A DNA stretch of 64,000 bases, taken from contig JBBPUQ010000006.1 of the NCBI GenBank assembly GCA_038501195.1, positions 3,038,001 to 3,102,000 of the forward strand, written 5' to 3'. Positions within the stretch are counted from its first letter, which is position 1. Every line of letters begins with the position of its first letter. The notes beneath the pieces are model-generated. The model worked only from the letters and a program-made list of their open reading frames with translations. It did not search any database and was not told the DNA's origin. A program made the translations under genes and the position numbers. The DNA comes from Nemania diffusa (taxonomy: Eukaryota; Ascomycota; Sordariomycetes; Xylariales; Xylariaceae). Of the stretch, positions 36,501 through 47,923 are shown in pieces.

Positions 36501-37496
36501 AGTGACGGCGCTCCTACCGAACCATCGATACCAGCGTACTGGTGCATTTCGTCGGCGTACGCGGCGTTGGGAATTACATTCGGAGCCCCGTATACCAGCG
36601 TCACACCGAGAAGCAATGCCCACGTTATCGCCGCGTTCAGACCGCTCGTGTGAAAAAGTGGCATAGAAGCGTATACCCTACGGGCTTCTTGGTACACCTC
36701 TGTTGTGGGTACAAAGCCATCCACGTAGGGTATTGTCCTCCATGCCTCGTATGTGCTTAAGGTGCCAACTTTCCAGGTGATGGGTTTGGGTAAGCCTGTT
36801 GTCCCCGTGGTGTGTAGGACAAGCGCTGGATCATTGCATGCCTCGGCAAACGATTTGGTGTATGGATAGATCGGAACTACATCATTTTTCAGCAAGTATT
36901 CTAATTCCGGCACAACGCACGTGAGGAGTGCCCGGCTCTCTAGGATGTGATTGATTTTAGTTGCGCGAGAGTGAATGAGAACATGACATTTGGTTGACTG
37001 AATGACGTGAAGATGGCCTTCCAGACTATTTCGAGGTGATAGGAATAGCATCTAGTATACAAGTTAACTGCATGTTGTATAACGTTGCTAGAGTATTAGG
37101 CACCTTATAGCCAACTTTGATTGCCGCCAACATTAATAGAATATATCTTAAATCGTCTAAACATTCCCAAGTTAGAGCGGTGATGAAATTGAGCGAAAAA
37201 AATATGATGCACTACTCACTAGCACCCATATAGCAAATTGTGTCGAAGTCCCGAGCCCTTCCTAGGAGAGATTCCAGATACCAGCTGGTTCTGTTGACGG
37301 CATTGGCGAAACGTTGCGCGGAGACCTCAACGAAGCCATGTTGTGGTTTTTCGTCCTTAGGATAAGCAAATAAACAATGAGTAGGGACCTTGGCTGCTAA
37401 TTCATCTGGAATAAGATGGACCAGGCGATCTGGTACCATAGACGAGGCGTGGAAAACCTCGTGGACTTCCGGGCGAGTTACTGATATCTGTGACAT
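33560..37496 (-). CDS. NRPS-like A-T-R carboxylate reductase 1
   Basis: Nine exons (37496-37220, 37156-37104, 37051-36427, 36369-35941, 35794-35671, 35525-34660, 34605-34390, 34300-34146, 34054-33560) join in phase to 1079 aa. An adenylation domain covers ~20-540: A3 TTGTTGLPK (191-199), A5 NLGSTET, A7 GDLYSRHP, A8 YRGRKDDVIVLNNGEKV. The carrier domain has DNFFQIGVDSLQ with phosphopantetheine Ser608. The C-terminal NAD(P)H reductase has LLTGSTGSLGS (~708-716), VSSVSSVGG and the catalytic YGESK. No condensation or thioesterase domain exists, so the expected reaction is acid activation and reductive release as an aldehyde. One intron (34659-34606, 54 nt) is in-frame and stop-free. The A10 region reads GQDKIQR (528-534) where the family has a Lys directly after the first Gly, so the adenylating lysine may be displaced. 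It is divergent from the O-methyltransferase gene. Confidence 0.92.
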
Positions 37497-38425
37497 TTTA
37501 ACTGCGTAGTGCAGAGGGCACCGAAAACGCAAAGTTCAAGTGATTGTGATACTTTGAAAACCAGGACACTTCTGCTGGCATTGACAACCAAGCCTCTAGT
37601 TTAGTCACTCTACGAAGTTGCGAAGTCCGTTCGTATGCAATAATAGCGTGGGTGAGCAACTATATCTCAGATTCATGCCTCAGTTTATCTTGCTAGCTTT
37701 ATTGTTTGATACTAATTAAATGTTACATCAAGGACAACCTTCCAAGGTTTCCGGTAATAGAATCGAAAAACCACTTGCTCTCTTAGAGAGGCTGAAAGTC
37801 CTAGAAATGTATTCGATAGGCGAGACCATTCTAGATTGAGATCAGGTAGATGTACCGATTTGAACAAAGTTTCACAAGATAGGAGTCTCCGGAGAGAGTC
37901 CGTATATCCGGACTACTAGTATTTGTCAACGTGCGGCCATCGGAGGCAGGCCCCACCGATCTTGCGGTGAGGCTACCGAGCCTCATACTCTTGCAGAAGA
38001 CTTCACAGGCGGGTATATCTCTTGGCTCAGCCCTATTAATTAAATATTGCAGAATGTTCGCTGAGCGATAGATAAGCGGTGTAGATAGGTCACCGGCACA
38101 GTCGTATTACATGTACAGCCGATTTACACGACCATAACTGCGGAGTTTCCGGAGAGTTCCGGGCGGTTTCATTCGCGGATACCACGATTGCGTATTTTTT
38201 TCGACAAGACACTAGAGCGTGAAAGTGGCATAAAACGGTTTCAAAGGAATACATGAACATGTCTTATACCGTGGCGCAATCAGCATCGTTTTAGCCCATC
38301 TCATGATTCTATCAATAGCTCTATCATCAACTCAGACTTTATTATCGTATCATTTTGATATCTTCTATTCTTATGACTACAAGGAACCACTGTAAAGAGG
38401 TACAGATCTGACTCGCATAGCAACA
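37497..38425. promoter_or_regulatory. Divergent promoter with TCCGGAGAG motifs
   Basis: About 0.93 kb separates the start of reductase 1 (-) from that of the O-methyltransferase (+). It contains the 10-base palindrome TCTCCGGAGA at 37886-37895 inside TCTCCGGAGAGAGTCCG, a nearby TATCCGGA, and a second block at 38141-38166 with CGGAGTTTCCGGAGAG followed by TTCCGGGCGG. CGG/CCG-containing inverted sites are typical targets of Zn2Cys6 regulators, and one such regulator lies at 54.5-57.0 kb. That this is its site is inference. Confidence 0.5.
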
Positions 38426-39304
38426 ATGTTGACTAGTGTGCTTTCTTTCACGGTATGGAAACTGGAATAGAATTTGCAAAATATGATCTGATTATGGATT
38501 TAGCCCGAGATGGCCGAAAAGGTCACCGAGTATTGCACCAAAAGCTCGACTGATGTCTCGGCACAGATGAATGAACTCTGGGACTGGACTGTAGGGGAGT
38601 TTGAAGATGCCGACAAAATGTCTTCGCCTCTCCAGGGCTCAACCATGAAATTCCTTGCTGGCCTTCTGAAGCCTAAGAGGAGTGAGCTTACCCTCAAGAG
38701 CTTTACCCTTGCTTTTCAAATCAGCTGACACATTAAAAGTCCTCGAAATTGGCTGCTTCACTGGCTACAGTGCTTTGGCTTGGTACGAAAGCACCAAGCA
38801 AGTCAACGCCGAGATCATCACTCTCGAGCTTGACTCTAAAATGATTGCGGCTTCACGTAGGACCTTTGACAAATACGGGCTAAACGATCGCGTTAGAATG
38901 ATTGAGGGTGATGCATTGCAGTCGCTGAAGAAACTCACTGGCACATTTGATCTTATCTTTGTCGATGCCAACAAGGATGGGTATGAGGCCTACGTCAAGA
39001 GTATCCTGGACCAGAAGCTCCTGGCTCCTGCCGGGCTGATAATGGCTGATAATAGTAAGGTTACCCTCATCATTTCGTACGTAAGCAGCAAAGCTGACCA
39101 TTTCCCCACAAAGTCTTCGCTCGCGGGATGACAATCTCCACCGATAGCAACCCACTACTTCCTGAGAAGGTTAGGCCATACTGGACGGCTAATGGGAAGG
39201 CATTGAGGGACTTCAATGCGTTCTGTAAGCGTGATGGCCGGATCGATACTGTGCTGCTCCCGGTGTACGACGGTCTGACGCTCATCAAGTGGAAGACGGA
39301 ATAG
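38426..39304 (+). CDS. Class-I (caffeoyl-CoA type) O-methyltransferase
   Basis: Exons 38426-38452, 38504-38681, 38725-39054 and 39114-39304 give 241 aa, the usual size of this family (220-250 aa). SAM motif I is VLEIGCFTGYSALAW; the metal and SAM region is FDLIFVDANKDGYEAY, with Asp-Ala-Asn-Lys typical of Mg-dependent catechol/caffeoyl-CoA O-methyltransferases, followed by LIMADNIFARG across the last intron. Such enzymes methylate a hydroxyl of a catechol-like substrate in the cytosol. The first short exon (donor GTATGG, acceptor TTTAG, phase 0) is uncertain; otherwise translation would start at the Met at 38510, giving 230 aa. The intron 38682-38724 is only 43 nt. Between the two A-T-R genes, it probably tailors the cluster product. 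Confidence 0.88.
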
Positions 39305-40021
39305 ATGAAATGGTCATGTGTGTACCCTCATAACTCTTAGTAGTCAATGATAGCCTCGTGATTGAGATTTAACGACGACTCTATGGCGTAGACGAGTGAG
39401 CATGGTCTAATTAGTGCTTTTCTGGGTACTTAGATCATAGGCATTATGAGAACGCAATCCGTGAAGACTACGTCATACTAAAACTACCTAGAAATTCACA
39501 GAATTGTGTAACCACTCCATATTTTCATAGCACCTAACTCACGATGTTTAGGTCAGAGTAGCTCCGTTACGTCACTATATTAACATGTGAAGTCCCACCT
39601 AGACCTAAGAGGTGCCTAAGACTACTAAGTACCTGGTAATATGGGGCTGTCCCTACACACTAAATTGCTTCGGAACGGCCCGCGTATCCTTACATACTGC
39701 CGATTTGATATATACGCCCGTAATTGTCTCTAAAGTCTCCGGGTCTTGCCTACCTAGGCACTCGGGACTTATGCTGCGCATATGCAGGTAGTACGTGCCG
39801 CCTGGACACATGTAGTAAGTACCTAATCTTGTGCAACCGAAGACCCGAAGACCGGAGTCCCGGAGCCACTAGATCCACTTAAATATGCCGTGTTGCCCCA
39901 CCTTCTTTGAGTAGGCAGTGGGTGATGCTCATCCTTTATAACGAAAGAAAGCATCTTAGTGAAAACTATCGTGTCACCGACTCTAAACCCTTCTTATAGA
40001 AGCCTAGTATACATAACTCCG
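39305..40021. other. Intergenic interval, aldo-keto reductase promoter
   Basis: About 0.7 kb with no coding frame. It holds the 3' flank of the O-methyltransferase gene and the promoter of the aldo-keto reductase. CCGGAGTCCCGGAG at 39852-39865 repeats the CCGGAG word found in the divergent promoter at 37.9-38.2 kb. Confidence 0.55.
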
Positions 40022-41291
40022 ATGTCTCGGGCACTTCCCACCCGCACTCTTGGGCCGAACGGCCCTCAGATCCCCGCGCTTGGGTTGGGTCTCATGGGCC
40101 TCAGCTGTAAGTCTAGATGGCTTCATCGAAGACTTTTGGAAGCTAGCACATAGCTAATTATGAATAGCCTTCTATGGAGTGCCACCCTCGGACGAAGAGC
40201 GTCTGAAGCTCCTCGACCGCGCTTATGAACTGGGTTGTACTCATTGGGATTCAGCCGCATTATATGGTGATAGCGAGGAACTCCTGGGCAAGTGGTTTCA
40301 ACGAACTGGAAAGCGTAAAGACGTTAGTAATGACCGAGAGAAATGATCTAGGATAAGATGTACAACGTTTACTGACTTTATATTTGTAGATCTTCCTGGC
40401 TACTAAATTTGGGAACCACGTCACACCAGAAGGAGGTCGTGTGATTAATAACGATCCCGATTATATTCGTAAAGCAGTTGCCCAGAGTATGAAGCGACTG
40501 CAAACAGATCACATAGATCTCCTGTATTGGTGTGTTTAAGCACATTTCGGTCTATTGGTGAGCATAGACTTACAGAATTTACAGTCATCGCTTCAAAGGG
40601 GACGTGCCTGTTGAGCAGATAATCGCCACAATGAAGGAGTTTGTCGAGTGAGTGATCTTTACTAGCAAGAATAAAAATGGCCTAACGACTGACTGATTCA
40701 TATAGTGCTGGAAAAGTAAGCTATTTAGGGTTGAGCGAGTGCGGCGTTGATACACTCAAGCGCGCCGCGAAGGTGCACCCGATCCATGCCTATCAGATCG
40801 AGTACAGTCCATTCTCTAGAGACATCGAATTTCCCGAAGTCGGGCTTCTAAAAACCTGTCGCAGCTTAGGGATTTCTGTTGTGGCTTATTCGCCTCTCGG
40901 TCGAGGCATGTTGACTGGACAGTACAAGTCGCTGGATGATTTTGATGAAGACGACTTCAGAAGAACCATTCCCCGGTTCTCTCAGGAGAACTTCCACAAG
41001 AACATCGAGCTTGTCAATAAGCTGAAAGAGATTGCCGATAGAAAGTCGTGCACTTCTGGGCAGCTCTCGCTTGCGTGGCTGATGAAGCAAGGTGATGATA
41101 TCTTCACAATCCCGGGCACCAAGAAAATCAAATACCTCGAAGAAAACGTGGGGTCATGTGCGGTTCATCTGACGGATGACGAGGAGAGAGAGATCAGGGT
41201 AGCTATAGAGAGTGCCGAAGTTCACGGCACTAGGGTTTCTGCTTCTCATCTGACGCTCCTCGTTAAGGATACACCACCATTAGTCGGTTAA
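40022..41291 (+). CDS. Aldo-keto reductase
   Basis: Five exons (40022-40106, 40168-40322, 40390-40529, 40585-40647, 40706-41291) join in phase to 342 aa, the normal length for the family. The complete AKR catalytic tetrad is visible: Asp56 in HWDSAALYG, Tyr61, Lys86 in FLATKFGN and His128 in LLYCHRFKG. The C-terminal IPGTKKIKYLEENVGS matches the NADPH-binding segment of the AKR fold. It should reduce an aldehyde or ketone in the cytosol, in this context plausibly the aldehyde released by an A-T-R enzyme. The C-terminus ends shortly after the barrel. It is co-directional with the O-methyltransferase and reductase 2. Confidence 0.93.
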
Positions 41292-41696
41292 GTAGATTCT
41301 TGATAGAGCTACAAACATCTGGCCTTCAAAACGCCAGTGCCTTAAGAAACAGGAGTTCCGGCTTACCTAGGAAACCAAAATGCATCATTCAGAAATATCG
41401 GTAGCTTACTGGACCACGGTAAGAGATTAGCTTACTACTAAGAATCTAACTAGCCCGGCCGGAGGCTGAGTGCATCATGCATTGCAACCCGACTCCCCAA
41501 ACTCCGGTATGCAGTAAGATCACTCTCGGAGATCTGGGGCTTACCGAATCCTTCGGTTATTCATGCCTAGACTATTTAACTGGTGTATGGTGCAGGACTA
41601 CAAAGGCCAAGCATGATTCTTAGATAAAAGCGCGGTCTAGAAATCCGATTATGGTGCAATGAGATCTACGGGACACGGTCTCCCACTGCAAAAAAT
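41292..41696. other. Intergenic interval, reductase 2 promoter
   Basis: About 0.4 kb without coding content. It contains GAGTTCCGG at 41353-41361 and CTCCGG at 41502-41507, matching the CCGG-centred words in the other promoters of the cluster. Confidence 0.5.
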
Positions 41697-44600
41697 ATGG
41701 CACATCTCACGCAAAAATACGTGCAAGATCTGTACCGTGGATTCGGGGAGCTTTCTGTCATCGATGATATCATCCGGCATAGGGCTGCCGATAATCCCCC
41801 GACCCCTATTCTGGCCTACCCCAGGACGGCGCGCGGCGTGGATGACTACGAAAAGTTCACTGGGAAGCAATTGAATCGGTTTGTAGATAGCGGAGTTAAA
41901 TATTTTCTATCACATGGCCTAAAACCAGTGCGTCCCCCCTGCCATCAAATTAGAATGCCAACTGAGAACTAACAACACAAATATTAGAACACACATGAAG
42001 TCGTGGCGATTCTAGCGTCATCGAATGTCGACTTCTTAGTTACGTTTTTCGCTTTGAGTCGTCTGGGTTATACGGTTCTATGCCTTTCACTACGCATACC
42101 TGAAGTTGCCATTGTCGAGCTTCTAAAGCAGGCACAATGTCACACGATCATCCGGGAGGAAAGCCCCTTCGTCACAGCCAAAGTCGAGGCTGTTCGAAAA
42201 GTTTGGCACCTCGACGAACTGCCTATCCCTAACCGTCCGCATTACGATCGAGGGGATGCACCACATGAGCAACCATTTGTCAGAGCCTATGACGCGGCTC
42301 AAGAGCGAGACCGTGTGGCCTTGATCATGCATTCTTCAGGCTCTACCGGTCTCCCCAAGGTTGTGGCTCTCACTCATCGGAACGTCTTGACTCATGCAGT
42401 CCAGGGAGCTGGAATGGACAACTTTGCTGCATTGCCCTTCTATCACGTGTATGGCATATCGACAACTATACAAGCCATGTACCGGCGCAAAACGGCTTAC
42501 TTATTCAATACTTCGCTCCCGCTTACAGCAGATAATATTCTGGCTGCGCTCACTGCTGTCAAGGTTCAAGTTGTCAACACTGTCCCATATGCGCTAGGAC
42601 TCATTGCTGAGCAGCCCCGCGGCATGGAGTACCTGAAAGGATGTAAGATTGTGACGGCTGCGGGGGCTCGAACACCAGATGAACTGGGAGATCGGCTAGT
42701 ATCTTCAGGAGTCAACCTGGGGGTGGTATTCGGCACGTGAGTCATATCATCCGATATATGTAATGTTAGTGTATGTTTAAAAGCTAACTTTAATAGATCT
42801 GAGGCTGGCCTCCTTGGCGACAGCATGCGGCGAGAAGAGGGCGACGACTCGTGGGATTATGTCCGAATATATTCCAATATTAGGAAATTTGTCACCATGT
42901 ACCCCATCGGAGATAACCAGTTTGAGTGTATCTACTTACAAGGCCATCCTGGTTTATCTACTTGGAACTCGGACGATCCGGAACCCCGTTGTTGGCACTC
43001 TAAAGATATCTTCACCCCACACCCAACTATCCCAGATGTTTGGAAATACGTGACTCGTATCGACGACCGCATTACTCTGGTGAATGGCGAGAAGGTTTTG
43101 CCACTCCCCATTGAAGGCCGGATGCGAGATCATGACATGGTCCGCGAAGCGGTCGTCGTGGGCGTAGATCGACCTATTCCGGGTCTCTTGCTGTTCCGCT
43201 CTGAGGCCTCTGATAGGTTATCTGATGAGTCTTTCCTCGAGACGATTTGGCCGGCTATACAGCAAGCCAACCTCCGCGCCGAGGGGTTTTCGCAAATCAC
43301 ACGCGAGATGATCTGTGTTCTCGCGTCAGATGTCGATTATCCCCGAACGGATAAGGGGAGCATCATTAGGGCGCAAGTGTACAAGAAGTTCGCCAACGAG
43401 ATTGAGAATATGTACGAACGACTCGAGAAGAGCAGCGAAGGTGCCGCGAAACTAGATCTCCCGGCCATTCAGGAACTCATTCTCACTACGTGTGAGAGGA
43501 TCACCGGAGCGCATCTAGAGTCCATCGACACGGATTTCTTCTCCGCTGGCGTTGACAGCCTCAAGGCGATACAAATTCGACGCGTCATCCAAGATACACT
43601 ATATCTCAACGGAAACATACTGGATACGAACGTTGTATACAATTGCCTAAATGTTAGGGGCTTAGCCGACCACCTCTTCTCATTAAGCCAAGGTAGGGGG
43701 ATCGAATCCGACGCTGGGCAGTCGCCTGTAGAGAAGCTCATCAGCAAATATTCACGACCCAGGGAAACAGTCCTTCTCACCGGTAGTACAGGGTCCCTTG
43801 GGGCGCATGTATTAGCGCAGATGGCGAATAGCATAGATGTAGATCGGATATACTGCTTTGTTCGGGGATTTGACCCAAAGGGCCGAATCCTCGAATCACT
43901 CCGGGAAAGGAAGCTGGAAATCGGATCCGCAGGCGAGGAAAAGATTATCCCTGTTGTAGCCGACTTGGGCAAGCCTTTCTTTGGTATCCAAGACCGAGGA
44001 ATCTTAGAACAGTTGAGAGATCAAGTCACGCTGATCGTTCATATCGCGTGGCCGGTCAACTTCAACATACACCTGCGGAGTTTCGAGCCCCAGCTTGAAA
44101 GTCTGCGCGATCTGCTGGACCTATCTTTGTCAGTGCGGCGTCCTGAGCCGGCTCGATTTCTCTTCTGTTCGTCGATCTCCACCGCGTATAATACCCCAAC
44201 ACCTGCTGTCATTCCTGACGCTGCGATCGAAGATTTCAGCCAGGCTGGGAGCACAGGATATGCCCAATCTAAACTTGTGGCTGAGCATATGGTACTCAAT
44301 GCTGCGCGTAGAGGTGCTAGAGCCTATGTGCTGCGCATTGGGCAGGTTGTTGGAGACGCGGCTCACGGTGTATGGAACGACAACGAGTTTATCCCATCCC
44401 TTATTCGTTCAGCGTTGACTCTGAAGACACTACCAAGACTTGAAGAGGTACATGATTTTCAATATCACGTCTCAAGCCCCTCTCATTGTTATTTTCGTTA
44501 CTTGAGCAAGCTAATATAGTATCTAGCCCTGTTCCTGGCTGCCAGTCGATGTTTTGGCAGTAGCAATCCTCCAGCTTAGCGAGACGATCATGTCTACGCC

Positions 44601-44994
44601 TAGACCGTATACGCTAGATGCACATAGTCCTCCAATCTTTTACAATATGGTCAACCCTTATGAATTCTCTTGGGATAGCTTACTCGACGAGCTTAAAGCA
44701 GCTGGGTTACCATTTGAGGTAGTTCCTGTCCAGACATGGCTTAAGTCTCTGAAGAGTAGTGCAGACAACGGGGAGGAGGGTGTGAACCCTGCTGTCAAGC
44801 TGCTTAGTTACTTTCAAGACCAGTATGGAACCAGTGGCCTCGATGGCGACGGACTTAGCAAGCATTCTGGGTTGAGATTCGAGACGGCAGCCATTATTCG
44901 GGATACATTTATTCTGAAAAACCCGCCTAGATGCATTGAAGATGGGCATGTAAGGAAGTTTCTGTCTGCTTGGCTGCAGAAATGGACATCATAG
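41697..44994 (+). CDS. NRPS-like A-T-R carboxylate reductase 2
   Basis: Four exons (41697-41927, 41988-42736, 42797-44447, 44527-44994) join in phase to 1032 aa. The adenylation domain shows A3 HSSGSTGLPK (192-201), A5 VVFGTSEAG, A7 WHSKDIFTPHP, A8 RIDDRITLVNGEKV and A10 PRTDKGSI with the expected lysine. The carrier domain has DTDFFSAGVDSLKAIQ with Ser581. The reductase domain has LLTGSTGSLGAHVL (TGSTGSLG 655-662), CSSIST, YAQSK (Tyr-x3-Lys) and WLPVDVLA. No condensation domain is present. The enzyme should adenylate, tether and reduce a carboxylic acid to an aldehyde. It has the same architecture as reductase 1 but clearly different sequence, so the two probably take different substrates. 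The start is the first Met in frame, directly before a canonical N-terminal A-domain segment. Confidence 0.93.
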
Positions 44995-45203
44995 CTTGAC
45001 ATATCCACATTAGCGCTAGTGTTTCCCCCTTTCTATTATATACCTAGCACTGTACAGAGTAATATGACTACCCCTGGCCCCTAGCTCCCACAGCCCCGAA
45101 TCTAGCCAAAAGGATGTCCTAATAAGTACTGTAGTTCGGACAATCTGCGATAACCCCGTAAGAAACTTACATTTCAAGTAAAACACCCTTCTTCACCTTC
45201 TCC

Positions 45204-45765
45204 TTAAGCCTGGACCCCAACACAAGATTTATACCCGAGCCAAAACTCCCAATCACAATTCGCCCCTCCCGCCCCTCCCGCCGTGTTCCAATCAGCAAGC
45301 TGATCAACCGTAATGCCGTGATTCTAGGCAAAGCTATAACAATAATCCCCGTTGACGGAGATCTGATACTTATCACAGTTGCTCGCGATACTATTCGTCT
45401 GCGTCGGTGAGGGGGCGGCGGCCGTGCTACTAGTACTAGTACTGCTCGTGTTTGTCGTAGTCGTACTATTTGTCGTCGTGCTCGACATAGATGTAGTAGT
45501 AAGCGTGGGAGTGCTTGAAGTAGTGCCATTGACGCCGCCGCCGCCACCGGCCTCGTCGAGCGTCTGCGTCAGCGAGACGTAGTACTGGTAGTTTTCCCAA
45601 ATGTTCTCGCACTGAGTGCCGACCTCGGGGTTCCAAATGCTGAACTGGGCGATCGTGAGGTTGTAGGACATCTTGGCACGTGGTACCGAAGTTTACGTCT
45701 AGGTAGGCTGTGCAGTTTTTCCAGGTACCGGGCTGTATAGTGAGTTTTGCGTAAGTCACTAACAC
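45204..45765 (-). pseudogene. Broken LysM-domain gene
   Basis: On the minus strand two LysM-like modules can be read. The first (CTAYLDVNFGTTCQDV) continues only after a one-base frame change near 45665-45676 (LTIAQFSIWNPEVGTQC). A Ser/Thr/Asn-rich linker follows, then the second module: CDKYQISVNGDYCYSFA, an in-frame TAG at 45324-45326, and in the same frame NHGITVDQLADWNTAGG and CDWEFWLGYKSCVG up to TAA at 45204. LysM proteins bind chitin, are secreted and in fungi often sit beside subgroup-C chitinase genes, as here. The frameshift and the stop inside the domain argue for a pseudogene; sequencing errors are the alternative. The true start and a signal peptide cannot be placed. Confidence 0.72.
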
Positions 45766-45879
45766 GGAGAGTGTTGAAATATGAAATTATGTTGTCTCAA
45801 CGAAGGATGTGGGGTATTCTCAAGGAAGGATCTACTTACCCTTATTTGGTCATGAGTTGCTAACGGAGTGGGAGCTGCG

Positions 45880-47923
45880 GAGGATGTGACTGCTGGGCTG
45901 TATGCCATGAGACAATACCGTAAGTTCGGATCGAAAGAGCAGTCGGTTTCATTGGTATGTACGGAAGGATTCCTACTCCCGAGAGCGAGGAGACGCCCAA
46001 CCGAGACGGCACACAGGAACTGCTCTCACCAAAATGGATGTATGGCGTCTCGGCATCGGGATTCGTTGAGCTTCACGTGAAACCCACCATCACTTTCGGC
46101 ACTGACTTCAACAAGAACTTCATCAAAACGGACGGCGTAAACGTCAACGTGGTAGCAGATGGCTGGATCTGTTTTCACGCAGATGCTAGTCATAGCGGCG
46201 ACTTGAGCGGCGGCCAATCTACTTCCTTCTGCTATGGTATCGACGCGGGTGCCGACCTTTATGCCACAGTGAACGCACCGAGTTTTAGAGGATGGGCTTT
46301 GGCCAAGTCGCCATTTCCCATAGCGTCGATCGATCCCATCCAGATCGTGCCGAATACCTGTCCCATCATCTCAAAACGGGACCTCGATATCGGAGTCGGT
46401 TTAGACGTAACCCCATCTACATACAACGAAACCAGTCAAAGACACCTAACTGAACATCTCGCAGTCAGAGATATTGACAGTTTAGAAAAGCGTAGTCAGC
46501 CATTTGGCCCAATCATCCGGCTTGGCATTCAGTGCCCAGCAGGCAACAATGGTGGCGGCACATCGCCCGGGCCCTGCCCACTGTGCGGTACTAAAGCTAT
46601 AAGCCGAAGGGACGGCGACGACGACGACGGCTCATGCGTGCTCGTGATCGGGCGCTCAGATGAGAGCACGTGTCAAGCTAACATTCTCGATGCACGCGAT
46701 GTCGACATACTGACTGCGGCGTGGGCGCCAGAGAACAGCACCTACGCTAAAGGTCGCGTCGGGTTAGATGCCACCGCATCAAACAGTCTATGGAAACGAA
46801 TCTTGAAGAGTAACACTTGGAGCCTCGACCCTGACGGCACGAACGCTATTGCCACACTCAACTTCAACGCATACCCTGAATGTAATCAAGGCAATACGGA
46901 CAGAATCGCGAAATGGGTTGGCTTCGACGAGCAAGGCATGTCGACACCAAATTATCCAACGGCCATCAAGAAATTCACCCATAATCAAGTTGATACAAGC
47001 CAATACCAGACGGGTCACATTTTCGAGACCCAGCCCATCCAGTTTTTTTGACTTTTTATGCGGAGGTGGTTAGTTTGGCGGTCGCAGACCCATCGCGATG
47101 CCTAATGGCTATACGCCAGCGAGTAGTAACTGGGTGAACGATGTGCTGTTGAACTGGAGTCAAGCCAACTTCGCCGTCCAGCTCATCGGGGGAAAGACTG
47201 TGCTAGAGATCATTACAGACAACGCCATTGGCGGCGACTCGAGCGCTGGTCGAAACCTGATGGCGCTATCTAGTATACAAAGGCATCAACAACGACAAGG
47301 GCCACTTTTTCAGATTCGACAATCTAGGGGCGCTGGATGTCACTGCAAAAGTACGTGCATCAAAGATCATTCAGCGCAATGTAAGTAACTCATCTCCTCC
47401 ACTCGTTAGTGCTATGTTGAGGCCATCAGACTGTTACCAGAAACCTTCTCGGGCTAACCCATTCGTTCTTGGTACACAGACAGCCGGGGTTTTCGGATAC
47501 ATGCAAGTACCCATGATAGCATCCAAGTTCCAAGCTAGTGGCCAGGCTATCGAAGTCGCTCTAGCATCTTTCGACGCTGCATACAACTGGGGAAGTGCGC
47601 CAAACGATGAGCTAGGCAGGCCGACGGGCACTGACCGCGGCCTGCGTGATCTTTGGGCGTATTGGATCGACGTCTATCTTGCTACCATCGAAGCACAGGC
47701 ATCTGCGTGGTCAAGTGCTGCTAGTGCGGCTATGCAAGAGCTCTCCACATTTAGTAATGATGAAGCGGCAAGATGGGTCGCATCATTCTTTAGACCCGGA
47801 GGCGCTAGAAGTATGCTTCAATTCTCTCAGCCAAACCCGGGAAGTCAGGTTGGCCGCACTGGCGTGAATATGCCGAGAAGTAGGTACGGAATGTGGTCTA
47901 CGGCGAGTGGACCGTGGACGTGA
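45880..47923 (+). pseudogene. 5'-truncated remnant resembling GH18 chitinase C-terminus
   Basis: A 364-codon frame (45957-47051) and two later pieces (to 47388 and to 47923) look like successive parts of one Cys/Gly-rich secreted protein: SASGFVELHVKPTITFGTDF, SFCYGIDAGADLY, TCPIISKRDLDIG, TGHIFETQPIQFF, LIGGKTVLEIITDNAIGG, and a C-terminal Trp/Ala-rich part. These resemble the non-catalytic C-terminal region of large fungal GH18 (subgroup C) chitinases; the GH18 catalytic domain is absent upstream. Two breaks are visible: a T7 run at 47043-47049 that creates a TGA where the shifted frame continues with FDFLCGG, and a frame change near 47265-47278 not explained by a GT-AG intron. It may be a pseudogene fragment; family assignment is from pattern memory only. 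Confidence 0.6.
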
